Position numbers and translations under genes: made by a program
The notes under the pieces: model-generated
Database searches by the model: none
Told to the model about the DNA's origin: nothing
What the model saw: only the letters and a program-made list of their open reading frames with translations
Assembly: GCA_000499405.2 (NCBI GenBank)
Contig: HG738137.1
Coordinates: forward strand, 17,692,581 to 17,756,580
Direction: 5' to 3'
Source of the DNA: Onchocerca volvulus
Taxonomy: Eukaryota; Nematoda; Chromadorea; Rhabditida; Onchocercidae
DNA length: 64,000 bases
In this document: piece by piece, positions 23,901 to 37,822 of the stretch
Position numbering within the stretch: position 1 is the stretch's first letter
Layout: every line of letters starts with the position of its first letter

Positions 23901-25900
23901 ATGTAAACTTTTGTCATGCTGAAAATTGGGCGGAAAAAGTTTGCCATAAAATATTTGTTCTCAAAAAACGATGGGTGAAAATTTAAAATAATTTTTTTTT
24001 TTTCGAAAAACTTAATCGTTCATTGGAAAATTGGTAAATGTAATCTAAGGCAATTGCAGAAAATTTTTGACTAATTAAATCCAAAATAATCATCATGCTT
24101 TCTTGCCTTATTAAAAAAATTTTTATTAAGCTCTTCATAAATTTTTCCTTTCCTCTTTCACGAAATTATTTTAATTGAAGGAAGAGCAAAAAATAGATAC
24201 AAGTTTTTCAGTTATTTTACAAACAGACTGAAGCGATTATTTTATAAATTAAATTTCAAAAAAATCTTAATATAGTTGAAATTTTCATCAAAATTGGTTG
24301 TATTTCAATGTTTGAACTCTACTTTTGCATTTAAAATTAAATATTAATTATATGACTGAAAATCATACAATTAATATATAATGAAAGCTTACTTTCCAAT
24401 TTACATATTTATTATTTGTGAGCTGTCTCATTTGGCAGTATTTTTAATTCCTTTGAATTCTTATATGTTTTATTTCATTTCTGTTTTAAATTTAAATCTT
24501 CAGTTTGAAGGCATCAAATATTTGTAAATTTGATCGCTTCATTTTTTTTCCCAGAAAAAGAATACTCTCTTTTTTTCTTTTTCGCTTTTTTTCTAATTGC
24601 CGTTTTATATGATTATTTTTACGGCCATTAAAAAATGAGAGAAAAATTTTACACCAAAATTTATGTTTGCCAATCCATTGCTTGAATTTCGCTTCAAATT
24701 TCTGAACATCTGTTTCATCTTTCAATGATTTTCATAAGTAATTATTATCCTTTAATAGTTTAAAAAATCAACTCCACGATAATCGTTGACATTCAAGTTT
24801 TAAATATCAATTCCTGCAATTCAATGCTTCGTTCCCAATAATTATCCTAGTGGTAGTATTACATGAAGTGATATATAGATTATGCATATTTCAATAGCTC
24901 AATTTGTCAGAAGATGAAAAAGTTATTTGAGGGATGAATTATTGATTGTCTGTTGTACCAATGGAACTCTTCAATCAAATTTGATGAAATATACAATTAA
25001 CTTACCTTGTTGATCCTGAAAATTTTGCCAAATAGCTTTTGCATGAAAAAATTACATTAATGCACTATCAATTCCACTAATTAGCAAACAATTCATCAAT
25101 CTAAAATTCCTAATTTCAGCCACTTATTCTTCAGAAAAAAAAAAACAGTTTCATCATTCGAATAAATCATGAGAATACAATAAAAGATAGAAGGATTTCC
25201 GTGAATGTGATTTCTCAAAATAGGATTAACTTTGATCCAATTTTATTACACATTCAATTAAGTTAACTTGACGACTTGGAAATTTTCCACGCAATAATAG
25301 CATAATGTCAAAAATTTATTAAATTTAACAAGATTGACGAATTTTCTGGAAAATTGACATCAATTCACATCAATTCACACTTTCAATCTTCAAACATATT
25401 GCTGATTTTGAGAACGGATGTTATAACTTCAATGATTTTCTTATCTTTTAATGTCAAAAGTTGTTGCACATTTATTTATTTGTTTGTTTAGCTACTTTTT
25501 TTGCTTATTTGTACATCTTTTCATCCGTTCATCTTCGAATTTGCTTTTTTTTTTTAACAACAACATTCTTCAGTTCTATGCAGAAACTTATCTACCTTAG
25601 TCATCGGTACGTTGTTGTTAATATTGATAAAAAATTTAATGAACCAAGTTGTATGATTTTGTTAGATACATAAAAAATTTATAATTACAGAACAAAAGTA
25701 TGCAATTCTTTTTTTTTTCACTTAATAAATTTCTTGATATTTACAATCAAGGATTAGCTCGAAAAGATTTAATGGATATTATCATTAAGATAAAACATTA
25801 TTTTCATTTTCTAGTTTTTATTTTTTAAGAATAACCCAAGTTGAAGTTATTGAATTTATCAATAATTTTTAATTATTATAATTAATTACTAATTAATTAT
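20928..25900. other. AT-rich region upstream of dyc-1, no supported gene
   Basis: Only low-complexity frames and T tracts (for example 21919-21941). Two related copies of a 65-bp block occur at about 23809-23876 and 24067-24135, both containing AATAATCATCATGCTTT. It probably includes the dyc-1 promoter, which I cannot pinpoint. Confidence 0.5.
23809..24135. repeat. dispersed direct repeat pair (about 65 bp each)
   Basis: Copies at about 23809-23876 and 24067-24135 share a GA[TC]TAATTAA start, the AATAATCATCATGCTTT core, TTGCCT[CT]ATT and the TATTAAGCTC/T end. Confidence 0.65.
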
Positions 25901-25912
25901 AGACTAAAAAGA

Positions 25913-26029
25913 ATGCCGGGTAAGAAGAAGAATGGATCTTATGATATAATATCAGAGGATCTCTACGATTGTCGTATTCCGTTACACAATGAACTCGCCT
26001 ATCAACATGGCATTCACTTTGATGCTAAG
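25913..26029 (+). CDS. dyc-1: dyc-1 exon 1
   Basis: ATG at 25913, 10 bases after an AG (TTAATTATAG) that could be a spliced-leader acceptor or the end of a 5' UTR intron. It encodes 39 residues ([20 protein letters not shown] and the first PTB strand) and ends AAG|GTTTGC in phase 0. Confidence 0.9.
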
Positions 26030-29000
26030 GTTTGCTCCAATTAATTTATGATTTTACTCGAAAAGATGAGAGAAAATTTGCATATTTTCATGGAGGAAGT
26101 TTTTTTCAAGCAATTTCACTTGCACGTACTGCTTTTCGAATCTCAAATACGACAAAAAAATTCTGAAACTAAATAATTTCACTTGAAAATTTTTACATTT
26201 CACTATAAACACTGTTTCTATACAAAAGAAAAAAAAAAGTGGTATAAGTTTATTTTAAAAAAGGGAAAAAAGTTCAGAAAAAAGGAAAAAAAAACAATTA
26301 ATTCGGTACTTCGAAGAAAATTATAAGATTTAAAACAGAATTTCAAATTTTATTATTTTTTTTTTTTTGAAACAAGATTTAATAAGTTAAAAAAAAAGAC
26401 TGTGAGGATAGTCGTTCGGAAAAAATTAGTTTAAAAAATTAATTGATAACTTGAAAACTGTACTTCGTATTGTCATGGTAACCAATTTTTTAGGATTTTT
26501 TTTTTCTTTAAAATTTATGCAGTAGCCAAAATGTAAATATAATATAGTTTTTTAGAAATAAGAAAATTATAACATAAATTATTTGAAAATTTGAAACAGT
26601 TATAAGATTTGAAATTAAATAGGCAATATTTGTTGTCATCCGATAAGTTGAAGATAAAAAGAGTATGAAGAACAGTCGCTCTGGAAAATTTCAAAAAATT
26701 AATTAACGATTCGAAAAAATTAAAATGTGTTTCTTAAGTGCTTTAAAAATGTAGTTCATAGTAGTTGACTTTTTAAATGTCTAAAAGTTGCTAAAACAAC
26801 CAAAATATAACAAATGAATATAACTTTTTTTTCTAAAGCTATTTCTTTTGACAATTTGCTAGCATTTCGTTACGTAAATAAATTCCAAGTTTCATCAGAA
26901 AAATTATTAATCATTCTTTTTTGCGAAATTTTTTTCCAGACTTGAAAAGATTTTTTTTAAACAATTTATCAAAGTTAAAAAATCATTGAAAGTATCAAAA
27001 TTTTGAAAGGAAATGAAATTTAAGTGGTTCTTTTACAAAAGTGATGCATTGAAAGTCAAGTATGATATAAAACCATAGATTTAATGAATTACCTCGTAAT
27101 TACAGGTAGCATTTCAATTCTAGCTTCCTAAAGTTGAAAAGTTGCTTTCAAACAAATTACTTTACTCATCCTCGAAAGACTGGTGAAGAGAAATGAAAAA
27201 TTTTGCCGTGTTAGTAAAAACAAAAAAAAAAAAATTTATTTAAATCTTTTTTTAAATTTGAAAATAAATATTTTATTTATTGAAAAAATCTCTTAGTTTA
27301 TTTTACTACGTTTTGTTCAAATATAACTGTGAATTGAAGTGCGGGAATTTCACCAAATAATTTGAAATTAAAATGAAGTCGAATAAAATTAATTATTTAG
27401 CACCTAAATATATGAAAACTAAACTTAAATATATGTATATATATATATATATAATATATAAAACCTAAATATATGAAAACTGGTAATTATGAAATGAAGT
27501 GATGCATTCCTTCCATCTTGAACTTTAAAGACAATTCCTCGAAAAAGACAAGGCAAGCCTCAGAACCGAAGCAATTGTTAGTCTGGTTTTATATCCTGAT
27601 TTCAAATCCAATTCTTGCCTTTAGAACTTAATTTTTGCTTTGATAATGTCATTGTCTTTGCATTTATTTTTAAAATAATCATTATCTGATATTTGATTAT
27701 CTATTGTTTATTTAAACTTGACAGTTTATCAAAAAATTAGTGCCATTTTGCAATTTCAAATGCTAAAGGATAACAAATGCAAGCAATTTTTTGATAAGTA
27801 TTAAAATAAATTGATCATCAAAACATAAAGTTTCAAATATTTCAAATAAATGATAAGTCATTGTATTGAATAAATTAATTTCATAATCGGTGAAATTAAT
27901 TTTGTTTCGCAATTTCAGTACGTAGGAAGTATGGAAATACCGCGACCCGGCTCACGTATCGAAATTGTCGCTGCAATGCGTCGAGTTCGAGTAAGTTCAT
28001 TTCTATAAAGTAAGTTCCATATGTAGCACAAGATTTCTTTTTAATAACCAAAAAAAGAATTATAATGTATAGGAATTTTACAATGCTTTAATAGTTGAAA
28101 GAAAGAAATCGAAATAAATTTTTTTAAAAAAACTAAAAATTTCCTTTATCATTCACATTGAGTTCTAAGAAATTGATCATATAGATCATTTAGATTGAGT
28201 TGTCCGTTTTTTTTTTTTTAATTATAAAATTAGAAATTTGATTTTCCTTCAAGAATATTCAATGAGATAATTAGTGAGAATATTTAGAATATAAATACGT
28301 AAGAATATTTAGAGAATCTTCCACATTTTGTCTGCAATTGATATACTATTATTATTACAGTATGAATTTAAAGCGCGAGGGATAAAGAAACGTCCGGTAG
28401 ACATTACTGTTTCCATTGATGGTATTAAAGTTGTTCTGCGACGGAAAAAGGTCACTCTTAAAATTTTTTGCTCAAAAGATGCTTGACTTTACGCATCAAT
28501 GTTATCTTATCTTATGATATCTGATAAGGAATTTCGAGTTCTGAATAATTCATTTTGAAATATTTAATTCACACGATTAACCAGTTGCAATTTATTAAAA
28601 AAGTGGTGTTTCAGAAAAGTCAAAAGGATGCAACTTGGGACGAGAGTAAACTTTTGGTGATGTTTCATCCTATCCATAGGTTTGCACTATCTATTTCATT
28701 TTTTTTGCCTAATTCTTAAATAGCTGTCCTCAAAAATATATTTCTTGAAGCAAAAGATTCTTATCGTCTCCGCCCGAATGCTCAGGAAAGTTCAGATGGT
28801 ATGATCACTTGAGGATCAAATGTGAAAATCAAATTGGTACAATGTATTTCTTGAAAAGATCATAATTGGTGAATCTGTCAAAGTTAATTAATTATAACAA
28901 TGTTTACAAGCGTTTTACTGACTTGTTTCGAAACTGAAAAACTATTTGTTGTGAAATTTCTCTTTTTTATTCGAAACGCGATAATGAGCTGAGATTAATG

Positions 29001-32000
29001 GCTTCAATCAGTTTAGATTACTATAACCAGACTTTGCAAATCTATATGGAATCGTAAGCAGAAATAAACGTGGTACATGACAATAGTTAATCATTACCGT
29101 TTCTATCATGAGTAAATTAAAATGAAAGTTTCTCAAAATGCAAATTTTTTTCGCGGGAAAAATTTAAGAATCATATTGTCATAAATTTTTTTTTCTAAAA
29201 AAGATCAAATTTAGTGAAAGCATCAGAATAAATTTAACTTGAATAAAATTATCTTCAATTTCAGGGTTTTTTATGTATCTCACGATTCTCAGGATTTACA
29301 AATATTCTCTTATATTGCACGGGATGGTGCATCAAACACATTTAAGTGCAACGTGTTCAAGTCATCCAAAAAGGTCTTTTTTTCCCATTATGCTTTTCAG
29401 GTATTCTTCATTAGTTTTCAAAAAAAAACAAGGACTTAACTATGCATGCTAATTCAAAGTTTGTTGTTTAGAATAGAAAAAATATATTCAACAAACTGTC
29501 GAAGTATTTCTACCGGTATAATAAGATATACAATAAGGCTTATTTCCGATACTAAAGTGGTATATCTTATTGAATTTGACGTAAATATTTAGTTTTTAAC
29601 ATTTAACTCTTCCATGTATATTATTGTATCAGATAGCAATACTTCAGTAATTCTTAATCCGATTTATTCAAATAAAATAGGGTTCAGTATTGCTGTAGTA
29701 ATAAATATTTCTTCCTTTTTTTCCAGTATAATGAAAATTTTAATGATTTTGAAAGCTTTGACATTTCTTTTCTTTTTTTCAAAGAATTAAGCGAGCTGCT
29801 TCTACAAATATTAACATCACTTGACAGAATGCAATTTAAAATAATTATCAGTGCAACTGTATAATAAACTATTGGAGTTCCATGAATTTTTTGAACATTT
29901 TTTTCTTCTGGTAGTGGAATTCTTAGAATTCTTTCAGAATGGACGAATTTGATAGCAACCGTTTTTTCTTTTTTTTTTTTTTTCCATTAATTTCTTAATC
30001 ATATATCATTATAAAGATTTAACAATGTTTCCATAGCTGTTTTGAATACCATATTGATTTCCGGAAAGAATTTGACATATTTTAATTAATTTGTTTTCAA
30101 TTTTAATTTGAATACTCTTTTCCCTTATTGATTCCTTCGTTTTTTGAGGCGCAACCATGGTAAATAGAAAAGAGATTCTGGATGGGATTGATGTGCAGAA
30201 GCTTGGCATAATGAGAATATAGATAGTATCAGTTTTCTAATCGATGATCCACGATTATTTGAGTATTACAAAATGAAAAATAGTCATAGATGATATTCTT
30301 AGAGTACGACTTTCCTGCAGTTCAAATCTCAAATTTATCTCAAAATGATGCCATTCAGAAATAAAAACTTAGTATCAATTTAGATTTAAGAATAGAAATC
30401 TTTTGTTTCTTTTCACCATCACACTTCAATTTTGATTATTCCACAATGAAAGAAAAAAAAAAGAAAGAAAAAGAAAAATAAAAGAAAAAAAAAAAAAAAA
30501 CTAAAATGAAATCTTAAAAACCTTTGACTAGAAAATTATTAGAAAATAAAAACTACCCGATCACATAAATTGCTCATTTCAAAAACTGATTGACGTATTT
30601 AACATTGAAAACACATCGATTAATTTCTAGCCATCTGTCTGCTCACTAACTCTTCATCACTTCACATCTATTTTCGAAGCACAATATTTCTCATGGACTT
30701 AGCAGAAATTCGAGTTTTTCTTGTTCTCAAAAAATAATGACGCATGAGATGCAATAGAGATACGTGTGGCTTACGTCAATAAGCATGTGTTCGTATTTTT
30801 CTTTTTTTACTGTAAGGATCTACTTATTTATCAAACGCAGAAAAAGTTTCAGTCAAGAACACATTTAATTGCTTTTTTTAAATGGACGATACTAAGTTGA
30901 TTTTCAAAAAAAATAAAAATATGCTAGAAACAAATAAAAAATCTTTACGGAAAAGATTTGTAGATAATCCTATTTTGATTATCTTATTTCTCACTATTTT
31001 TTTTGCATATTTCTTAAAACGATATAAATAAAAATGTAAATATTCGTTGTGGCTTCTAAAACAATGTTGCATTTGAATAGGCGCATGTTTCCATATGGAT
31101 ATATCATTTTTTTTTTCATCTCTCCGTAAGGATAAACGTGTTTCCCGTCAAAATAATCCGAAAAGATAAAAAAGTGAGTCAATTTTGAACAACGTTGCAT
31201 TCAAATAGACGCATGTTTTTGTTTAGGTATACCACTTTTTTTTTTAACCTGTCACACCTTTGACAGATAAAAGTAAGTTAATGGACATTTTACATATTTA
31301 ATATACTCTGCTACGCTCCGCGTTGCCGGTTTGGCTATTATTTCCATAAAAATTCATCATTTTTCAATAATTTTCGGAGTGAAATTTGATGTTTCTGACA
31401 TTTCAAAACAATTTTTCATTACAATGCTTGTCAATTTTACAAGCAATATAAGATGTTTATGAGACTATGCTATTTATTTATCTATTATTAAGATATCATT
31501 ATTACGTTTACTAAATGTTTTGTTTACAGATCCTCTTTACAATGTAATAATTTGAATCTACATCTGTTCAATCATTTCTCGTCGTGATATTACTATTGCC
31601 ATCAATCAAATAATGTAATTATCTATATGATGCCAACTTCTATAAATATCGCTTTGTTGTAACTTCAGATTCCCAATTATTTCACTATTTATTGCACTGT
31701 TCTAAAAATCTCAAGATAAACCATTGAATATTTTATTCATAGATGAGCTTATTAGCGAAGAAAACAATTGACGGAGTGAAATATTTTTTATCGAAGAGAG
31801 CGATTGACGAGTTGGATTAGTATGTTAAATTTTTTTGACATCTTTTTTATTATTTTCACTACTTTTTTATTTACACCACAGAATTTCAAATATCTGAAAC
31901 TAGCTGGACCCAGCCATGCGGAGCGTGACCGATCCATCTAGTCCATAGGAGCCGGCCACGCTTCGTGTTCTGGCTTCAGTTAATCTATATAAATAAAAAC

Positions 32001-35000
32001 GTCAATGTTTGTTTTTTCAAAAATCTTAAACCTCCGAAAATTCTTAAATACACATTTTATTTATATTAATTCAAAATCTTAGTATCGGAAAATCCTTACC
32101 TATTGTTTTGAAATTTTGACAAAACGTTGCATTCGAATATGAGCATGTTTTTATAGACACTTTGTTATAGCTCAGTCTGGTTAAGTGGAAAAAAAGAAAA
32201 GAGCAGTTTCTAGTGTTGGGGAAAAAAACTGATACTTTGTAATTTGATTTGTAGTTTGTTTGGATTGAAGACTAATTCTCGCTATTGTGATTAGCTAGAT
32301 CAGCAATAAGTGTAGAGAGCATTTTTGTGTCTTGTGTGACAGAGATGAATCCTGTTGAGAAAGGTTTTATTGATTGATGAAGAGTGATTCTTTGTAACAA
32401 ACAATTATCAGAGAACATCCAGGCAAATTAATCACTTAGTAATTCTTTCCTTTGTCGATAATGGAGAAGAATACTATTCAAGTGAATTGTCGGATTATTG
32501 CTACTGTTGTGTCACTTTGAACTGTCGATCTGTAACCCTTGGAACACCGGCTATTGCTGTTGCTGCGTCGATCTTTGTCATTTATCTGTGACTTGGAGCG
32601 TTTTGGTGGTTAAACATGTCTACCATTCCACATGTACATGGTTGCTAATTTACCGCCTTCTTTTGCTTATCTTCTGTATAAAGGATATCCATCGCTTCCT
32701 CTCTTTTGCCATTCTCCTGAGTACATCTAGCAGCGTAAAAATACTTCATGACCAAATACAAATATTTCATGTTTTATCACGAAATCCACCAGCGATTTCA
32801 GTTTTTGTCTGAAAACACGCGTTGTGATGCCATGCCAATTCATGGGCGATTGCGCAGGAAGTAAGAGATTTTGTATATCATTTCAAGCTAGATTGCATGT
32901 GAATATAATGAATAGGTCTAAACGCCGTATGTGCGAACATACGCAATTACAACTTGAGCGTACTCATGCCTATGATGTTTACTGCCTGATGAAAATGGCA
33001 AAATCGTTAGTCTTCCAATGCTAATTGTATTATCCTCCTTTACAACTGCACCTCTCAAATGAATATATTCTTCAAAGCGAAGCTTGGTCTGATTCAAACG
33101 GATGAACATCAAACTTTCTGTTCCGATTTTTCCATACATATCTACGATATATTGGTGAAACAACTGACGGCATTTCAAAATGTGATTTTCTTCATTCTCT
33201 TGAATCAGGAATCGGTATGAATAATAATTCATTGGGCTACATTTCTTATTTGTTCCTTCGCCACTGATTGGGTTTATCATCTTAGCGTTGAAGTGATATC
33301 CATCGGCACCATCCCAAAAATGATTGGATTTTGCAGATCATCTTAGCATCGATGATTTTTTGCAATTTTTGTCAGTTGATCGTTTCTCCGGTAAAGAACA
33401 ATATCTTTAGATTCGAATTGATCTCCGATAACAATTGCCACTTCTCTATGGTTGGAGTATTGAATCTTCGCACGTTTTCTCTAACAGGGGTTTTATCAGC
33501 ATGAATAACGATCTTGTGTGTATCAGATGCATCACATCAATTGTTGTTTTGAATAAACGCATTAAATTGTTTTTTTTTTTTTTTCGTGAAGAAGCTGTTG
33601 CAATTGGGAAACGACGGATCTTTCTATGTCTAGGAATTCCGCAACATGCATTCAGTTCATCATTGCTATTCATCGATGAAATACATTCGTAGGAATTTAT
33701 GCAGACCATTTGACAACGGAAGCTGGGAGCCGGCTTTATGATAAATTTGTCCTTTCACTTTGAAAATTGGCATAAATTGTTTTATTATGAATTCTGCGTC
33801 GAACAACGTCTTTGGAAGCACGAATTTCATTTTCTAATTGCAGATAGGAAACGCTTTGATTCGGCGGTATATCCAGCAAGTCAAATTTTAATGGCTTTGA
33901 TGGTTCTTCAAGTTGAGGCAGTTTAATTTTTCTGACGGCGCAGCACATTCCTTTTGTTTCTCCATTAAATTACAGAGCCTTACAGTAAGGACATACTCAG
34001 TCATGATGCCGATGAGAAAATGCGGACTCAAACTAAAATCATCAGCTGAGTTGTACCGGAATGTAAGGCGATTATGATCGCGTGATTGCTGAGCACGGAG
34101 TCGTGTTTAACGTTGATCTCCTTTTATCACGTTGATTTTGTTCAGAGCGAAGCAAATCTGAAGTTACAGAACACGACCGACGTGCTCGTAACTATGCATC
34201 CTCAAGTCCGACTGCACAGTGAGCGAGTCAAAATGAACATTGAAGATTTATGACAAAGAGGCAATACAAGACACGACCTAATATTGGAAGTAATATTAGC
34301 CTAATCTTAGATGAGGCAATTCATAAATTGCTTGAAGAGATAATTCACAACACTATCATGACCTTGACATTTGTAAGACGCAGCTACATCCCCCACAAAT
34401 CAAAAAATAAATGAATTAGACTTCTCATAAAGCAAAAAACAAATGAAAAGCTCAAATTTTTTTTTCTTATTTATTTAAAAACAAGCGCCTACTTGAATGC
34501 AGCGCGGCATGAAAATTTCAAATCAATCGATGGAGAACTTGAAACGTTGCAGGAAGTAGCCACACTCAATGCAGAAAGAAGGCCTGGTGAGTAAATTCTA
34601 TCCGCTCATGAAGACAGGATATGGGGCGGAGTCAAACAATTCATCATTATTTATTATTAATTATCATTATTTATTATTATTTATTGCGCAATAATAAAAA
34701 ATCGATATATCAATAAAACAAATCTAATGATAAATTTATTAAATAAAAAAGGAGAAAACGACGTAAAGGGAAAAAAACCCGAGTCGGAGCATTAAATCGT
34801 TCCCGTTGAAATCTCCATATCAAATGATAGAAAAGGGCGCTTTTGTTAGCGCGTCATGATGATGCGCCTTTGTTGGCGCGCCAGGAAAATCGACATTGAC
34901 CCTAGTCGAGGATTACAAAGGAACGACTTTTTATTATTATTCATTGTTATTTATTATTATTTATTTATTATAATTTATTACTATTTATTATTCTTTATTA

Positions 35001-37791
35001 TTATTAATTATTATTATTGATTAATTAATCACTACTATTATTGCTAACCGTCTTTTACTCAAGAAAAGAAGGAGAGAGAGATGGGAGGAAGAAGGAGAAT
35101 GAGAGAAAAAGAGGTAAGCAGAGTCAATAAACTCCACCTCCTCACTTATTTTCAGTTGTCACGGACGTCACACGCGTAAAAAAGTGAGTATGTCTACATT
35201 AGAAAGTATGACTATTGGAATGCAAGGTTGTGTCAAAATTTGAAAGCAGTCGGTAGAGAACTTTCGGAGATATATCTTTTGTAACAGAGGACATTCACAT
35301 TTTTATTTATATAGATAAATCAAACTTGATTTGCGAAGTTTTGCAGTAATTGTGTAGCAGAATGAATGTCTGTATCAAACTTTCAAGTTTGGTAGCTAGA
35401 ACCACAGAAAATCTTTAGCAATTCATAGGTTGAAGATTATTTACGTAAAAAATCTTTTTTATCTGCAGCTAGTAACATTACACAGTATAAACAAACAAAA
35501 TTTTCGAGAACAATCCACGTCATCGCAATTACTTTAAAACTATAAAATCGGTTTAAATGAAACATTAATTCTTTCTGATGCCAAAGAAAATGATAAATAA
35601 TTTGTCAAACATTTCTCAGTATTGCTGCTAACTCTCTGATAGCAATACTGCAGTGCTTGGCAAACAAAATGTTGGCCTAAGTCTGATCCTTTAATTTTTT
35701 TCGTTAACCGAAATTATTCATATCCTAAACTTTTTGGGCAATATTATTGTGTTAATTAGCCAAGTTTTTTAGAGATATAAGTTATTTTTCACTTATTCAA
35801 TAATTATAATCTCGATCTTTATCTTTGCAGTGACGTGATAAATATTTGAAATAGAATCACTAGAATAAATACGTGGGATAAGTTTTTTTGATTGTGTTTA
35901 TATTAGTATTAGATGAAAAAAAAAAAGAAAAAAAGACTGGTAAGAGTTTAAGGTGCTTCATAAAAAACTTCATTTTTTATAAATTATGTCAAAATGAATG
36001 ACGAAATCTTTAGACATTTCAATGAGAAAAAATTTTTAGCTTCTCTTAGATCTTGTGAAGTGCTTTCGTCAAATAATTTTATGACTTCTCCATACCGCAA
36101 AGTATTTCTATTGCAATAAAAAAACAGTTCTCTGCTAAGCAATTAACGGGATTAATTAATATATTCTCATTATTATCGTATCAATTCTGGCGGCCGTTTT
36201 AATGCTTACAATATTTCTGTTTTTATAATATGATACATAATATATAATATTTGAACAGTCAAAGCTGAAAACTTTTCGAATTTAATTATATGAAGACAAA
36301 GTTGCTTTCTTATATTATTCGTTCTATAACTAAGTAATTTGAATACTATTTTTGTTTTCTGAAGATTTTACACTTTTATATTCATATCAATTCCATCTTA
36401 AAATTTTTTTTCCACGTTATGGTATATTTGTTTCACTTAGTTTCGCTTGCAGTTAATTAGTAATCAATACATTGCTGAAATTATTCTGATTATTTTGAAC
36501 GGTTGAGTGATGCTTACTTCTTTTTAATAAAGCAACATTTTGCTGGTTTTAATAATTCATTATAACTCGTCGTTTGTTTTACCTTTTGAGGTCCAGCGGC
36601 TGAAAAGAAATCCATCGTTTCGAAGCTCATTAGCTGAAATTTTGCTTTGGAAATATATTTTAGATAAAATAGGAAGTTAAAGGGAAGAAAAATAAATTGG
36701 TGAAATTGAAATCAGATCATATTAACAGATCATTTTTCTAATCAATAATAATTTAAACAAATATCTTCACTGTTGTCTGTAAGTATTGATTGAACTCTTA
36801 ATTTTTGAGATTTTTGAAAAGTTATTCTTAATTTTCGAACTTTTTCAAATATATTTAAGTAAACAAAGAGATTAAAATCTATACCGATCCGGATTGATCT
36901 ATCTCAGTGAATGATTTAAAAAGATTTATGGCCACCGTTTTGTCAAATACAATGCTTGAAATTGCGTTCTTCGGATTATTAACTATCATTACTAGTGTCG
37001 TCATTATCGCTATAATAATGATATATTTTTTAATTTAATCATTATTATTACAACAAAACTACTCAAATGTCGACGACCACATTTCAATTAACGTTATTAT
37101 TTTCATCATTTTTGTCATTATGATCATAATGATTGTAGCCATAACCCTTAATCACATTGATCTTTGCCTCACATCAACAAACTTATCATTAATATTGCTA
37201 TTCTTATTTGATTAATAGCAATTTAAGGATAAATTCTTTGATCTCACGTCATAAACAATCGCGCTTCTGACAATAATTACTATGTTATTCTTGTTATTAC
37301 GATATCACTTATCATCATACTATCGTCGTCATTATCTTTAGATGACTATAAATAGTCTTAAATTAAAATAGAATGAATAAAACGACTGTGTTAGAAGTAG
37401 TTTCTGTTGCTTATATATATATATATATAAATATCGATGAAGTTTGAAGATAAGCGATGCAGGAAATCCCGCCCGAAATAATAAAAAACAGTAAAAGTTG
37501 CTTTGCTAAGCAATCAGCGATAATGCATCATTGTTTCAAAGTTTGTTAACTTTCTTCATTGCAACTGTAATTCTTCTGATTGCTAACTTTGTCACTTATT
37601 TCTTTGTTTTTCCACAGATTTTCAACTTCTTTTATCGTTAACTATCATTTTCTCTTCTATCTTTTCATGCTTCTTCTTGAAACTACTATTGCTATCACAA
37701 TTGCTGCAGCTTCATTTGCTTGACAACAATTTTCGATGAAAGTCTCAGATATCAGGAAACTGGAGCATTTTTCATCTTTTTTCCTCTCCTC

Positions 37792-37822
<31 letters not shown>

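Noticed and set aside
24492..24725. 77-residue minus-strand Lys-rich frame
   Set aside because: Second half is a translated poly-purine tract; first half lacks any supporting signal.
32498..33024. Two + strand frames within the Helitron
   Set aside because: They are shadows of the decayed Rep coding region on the minus strand.
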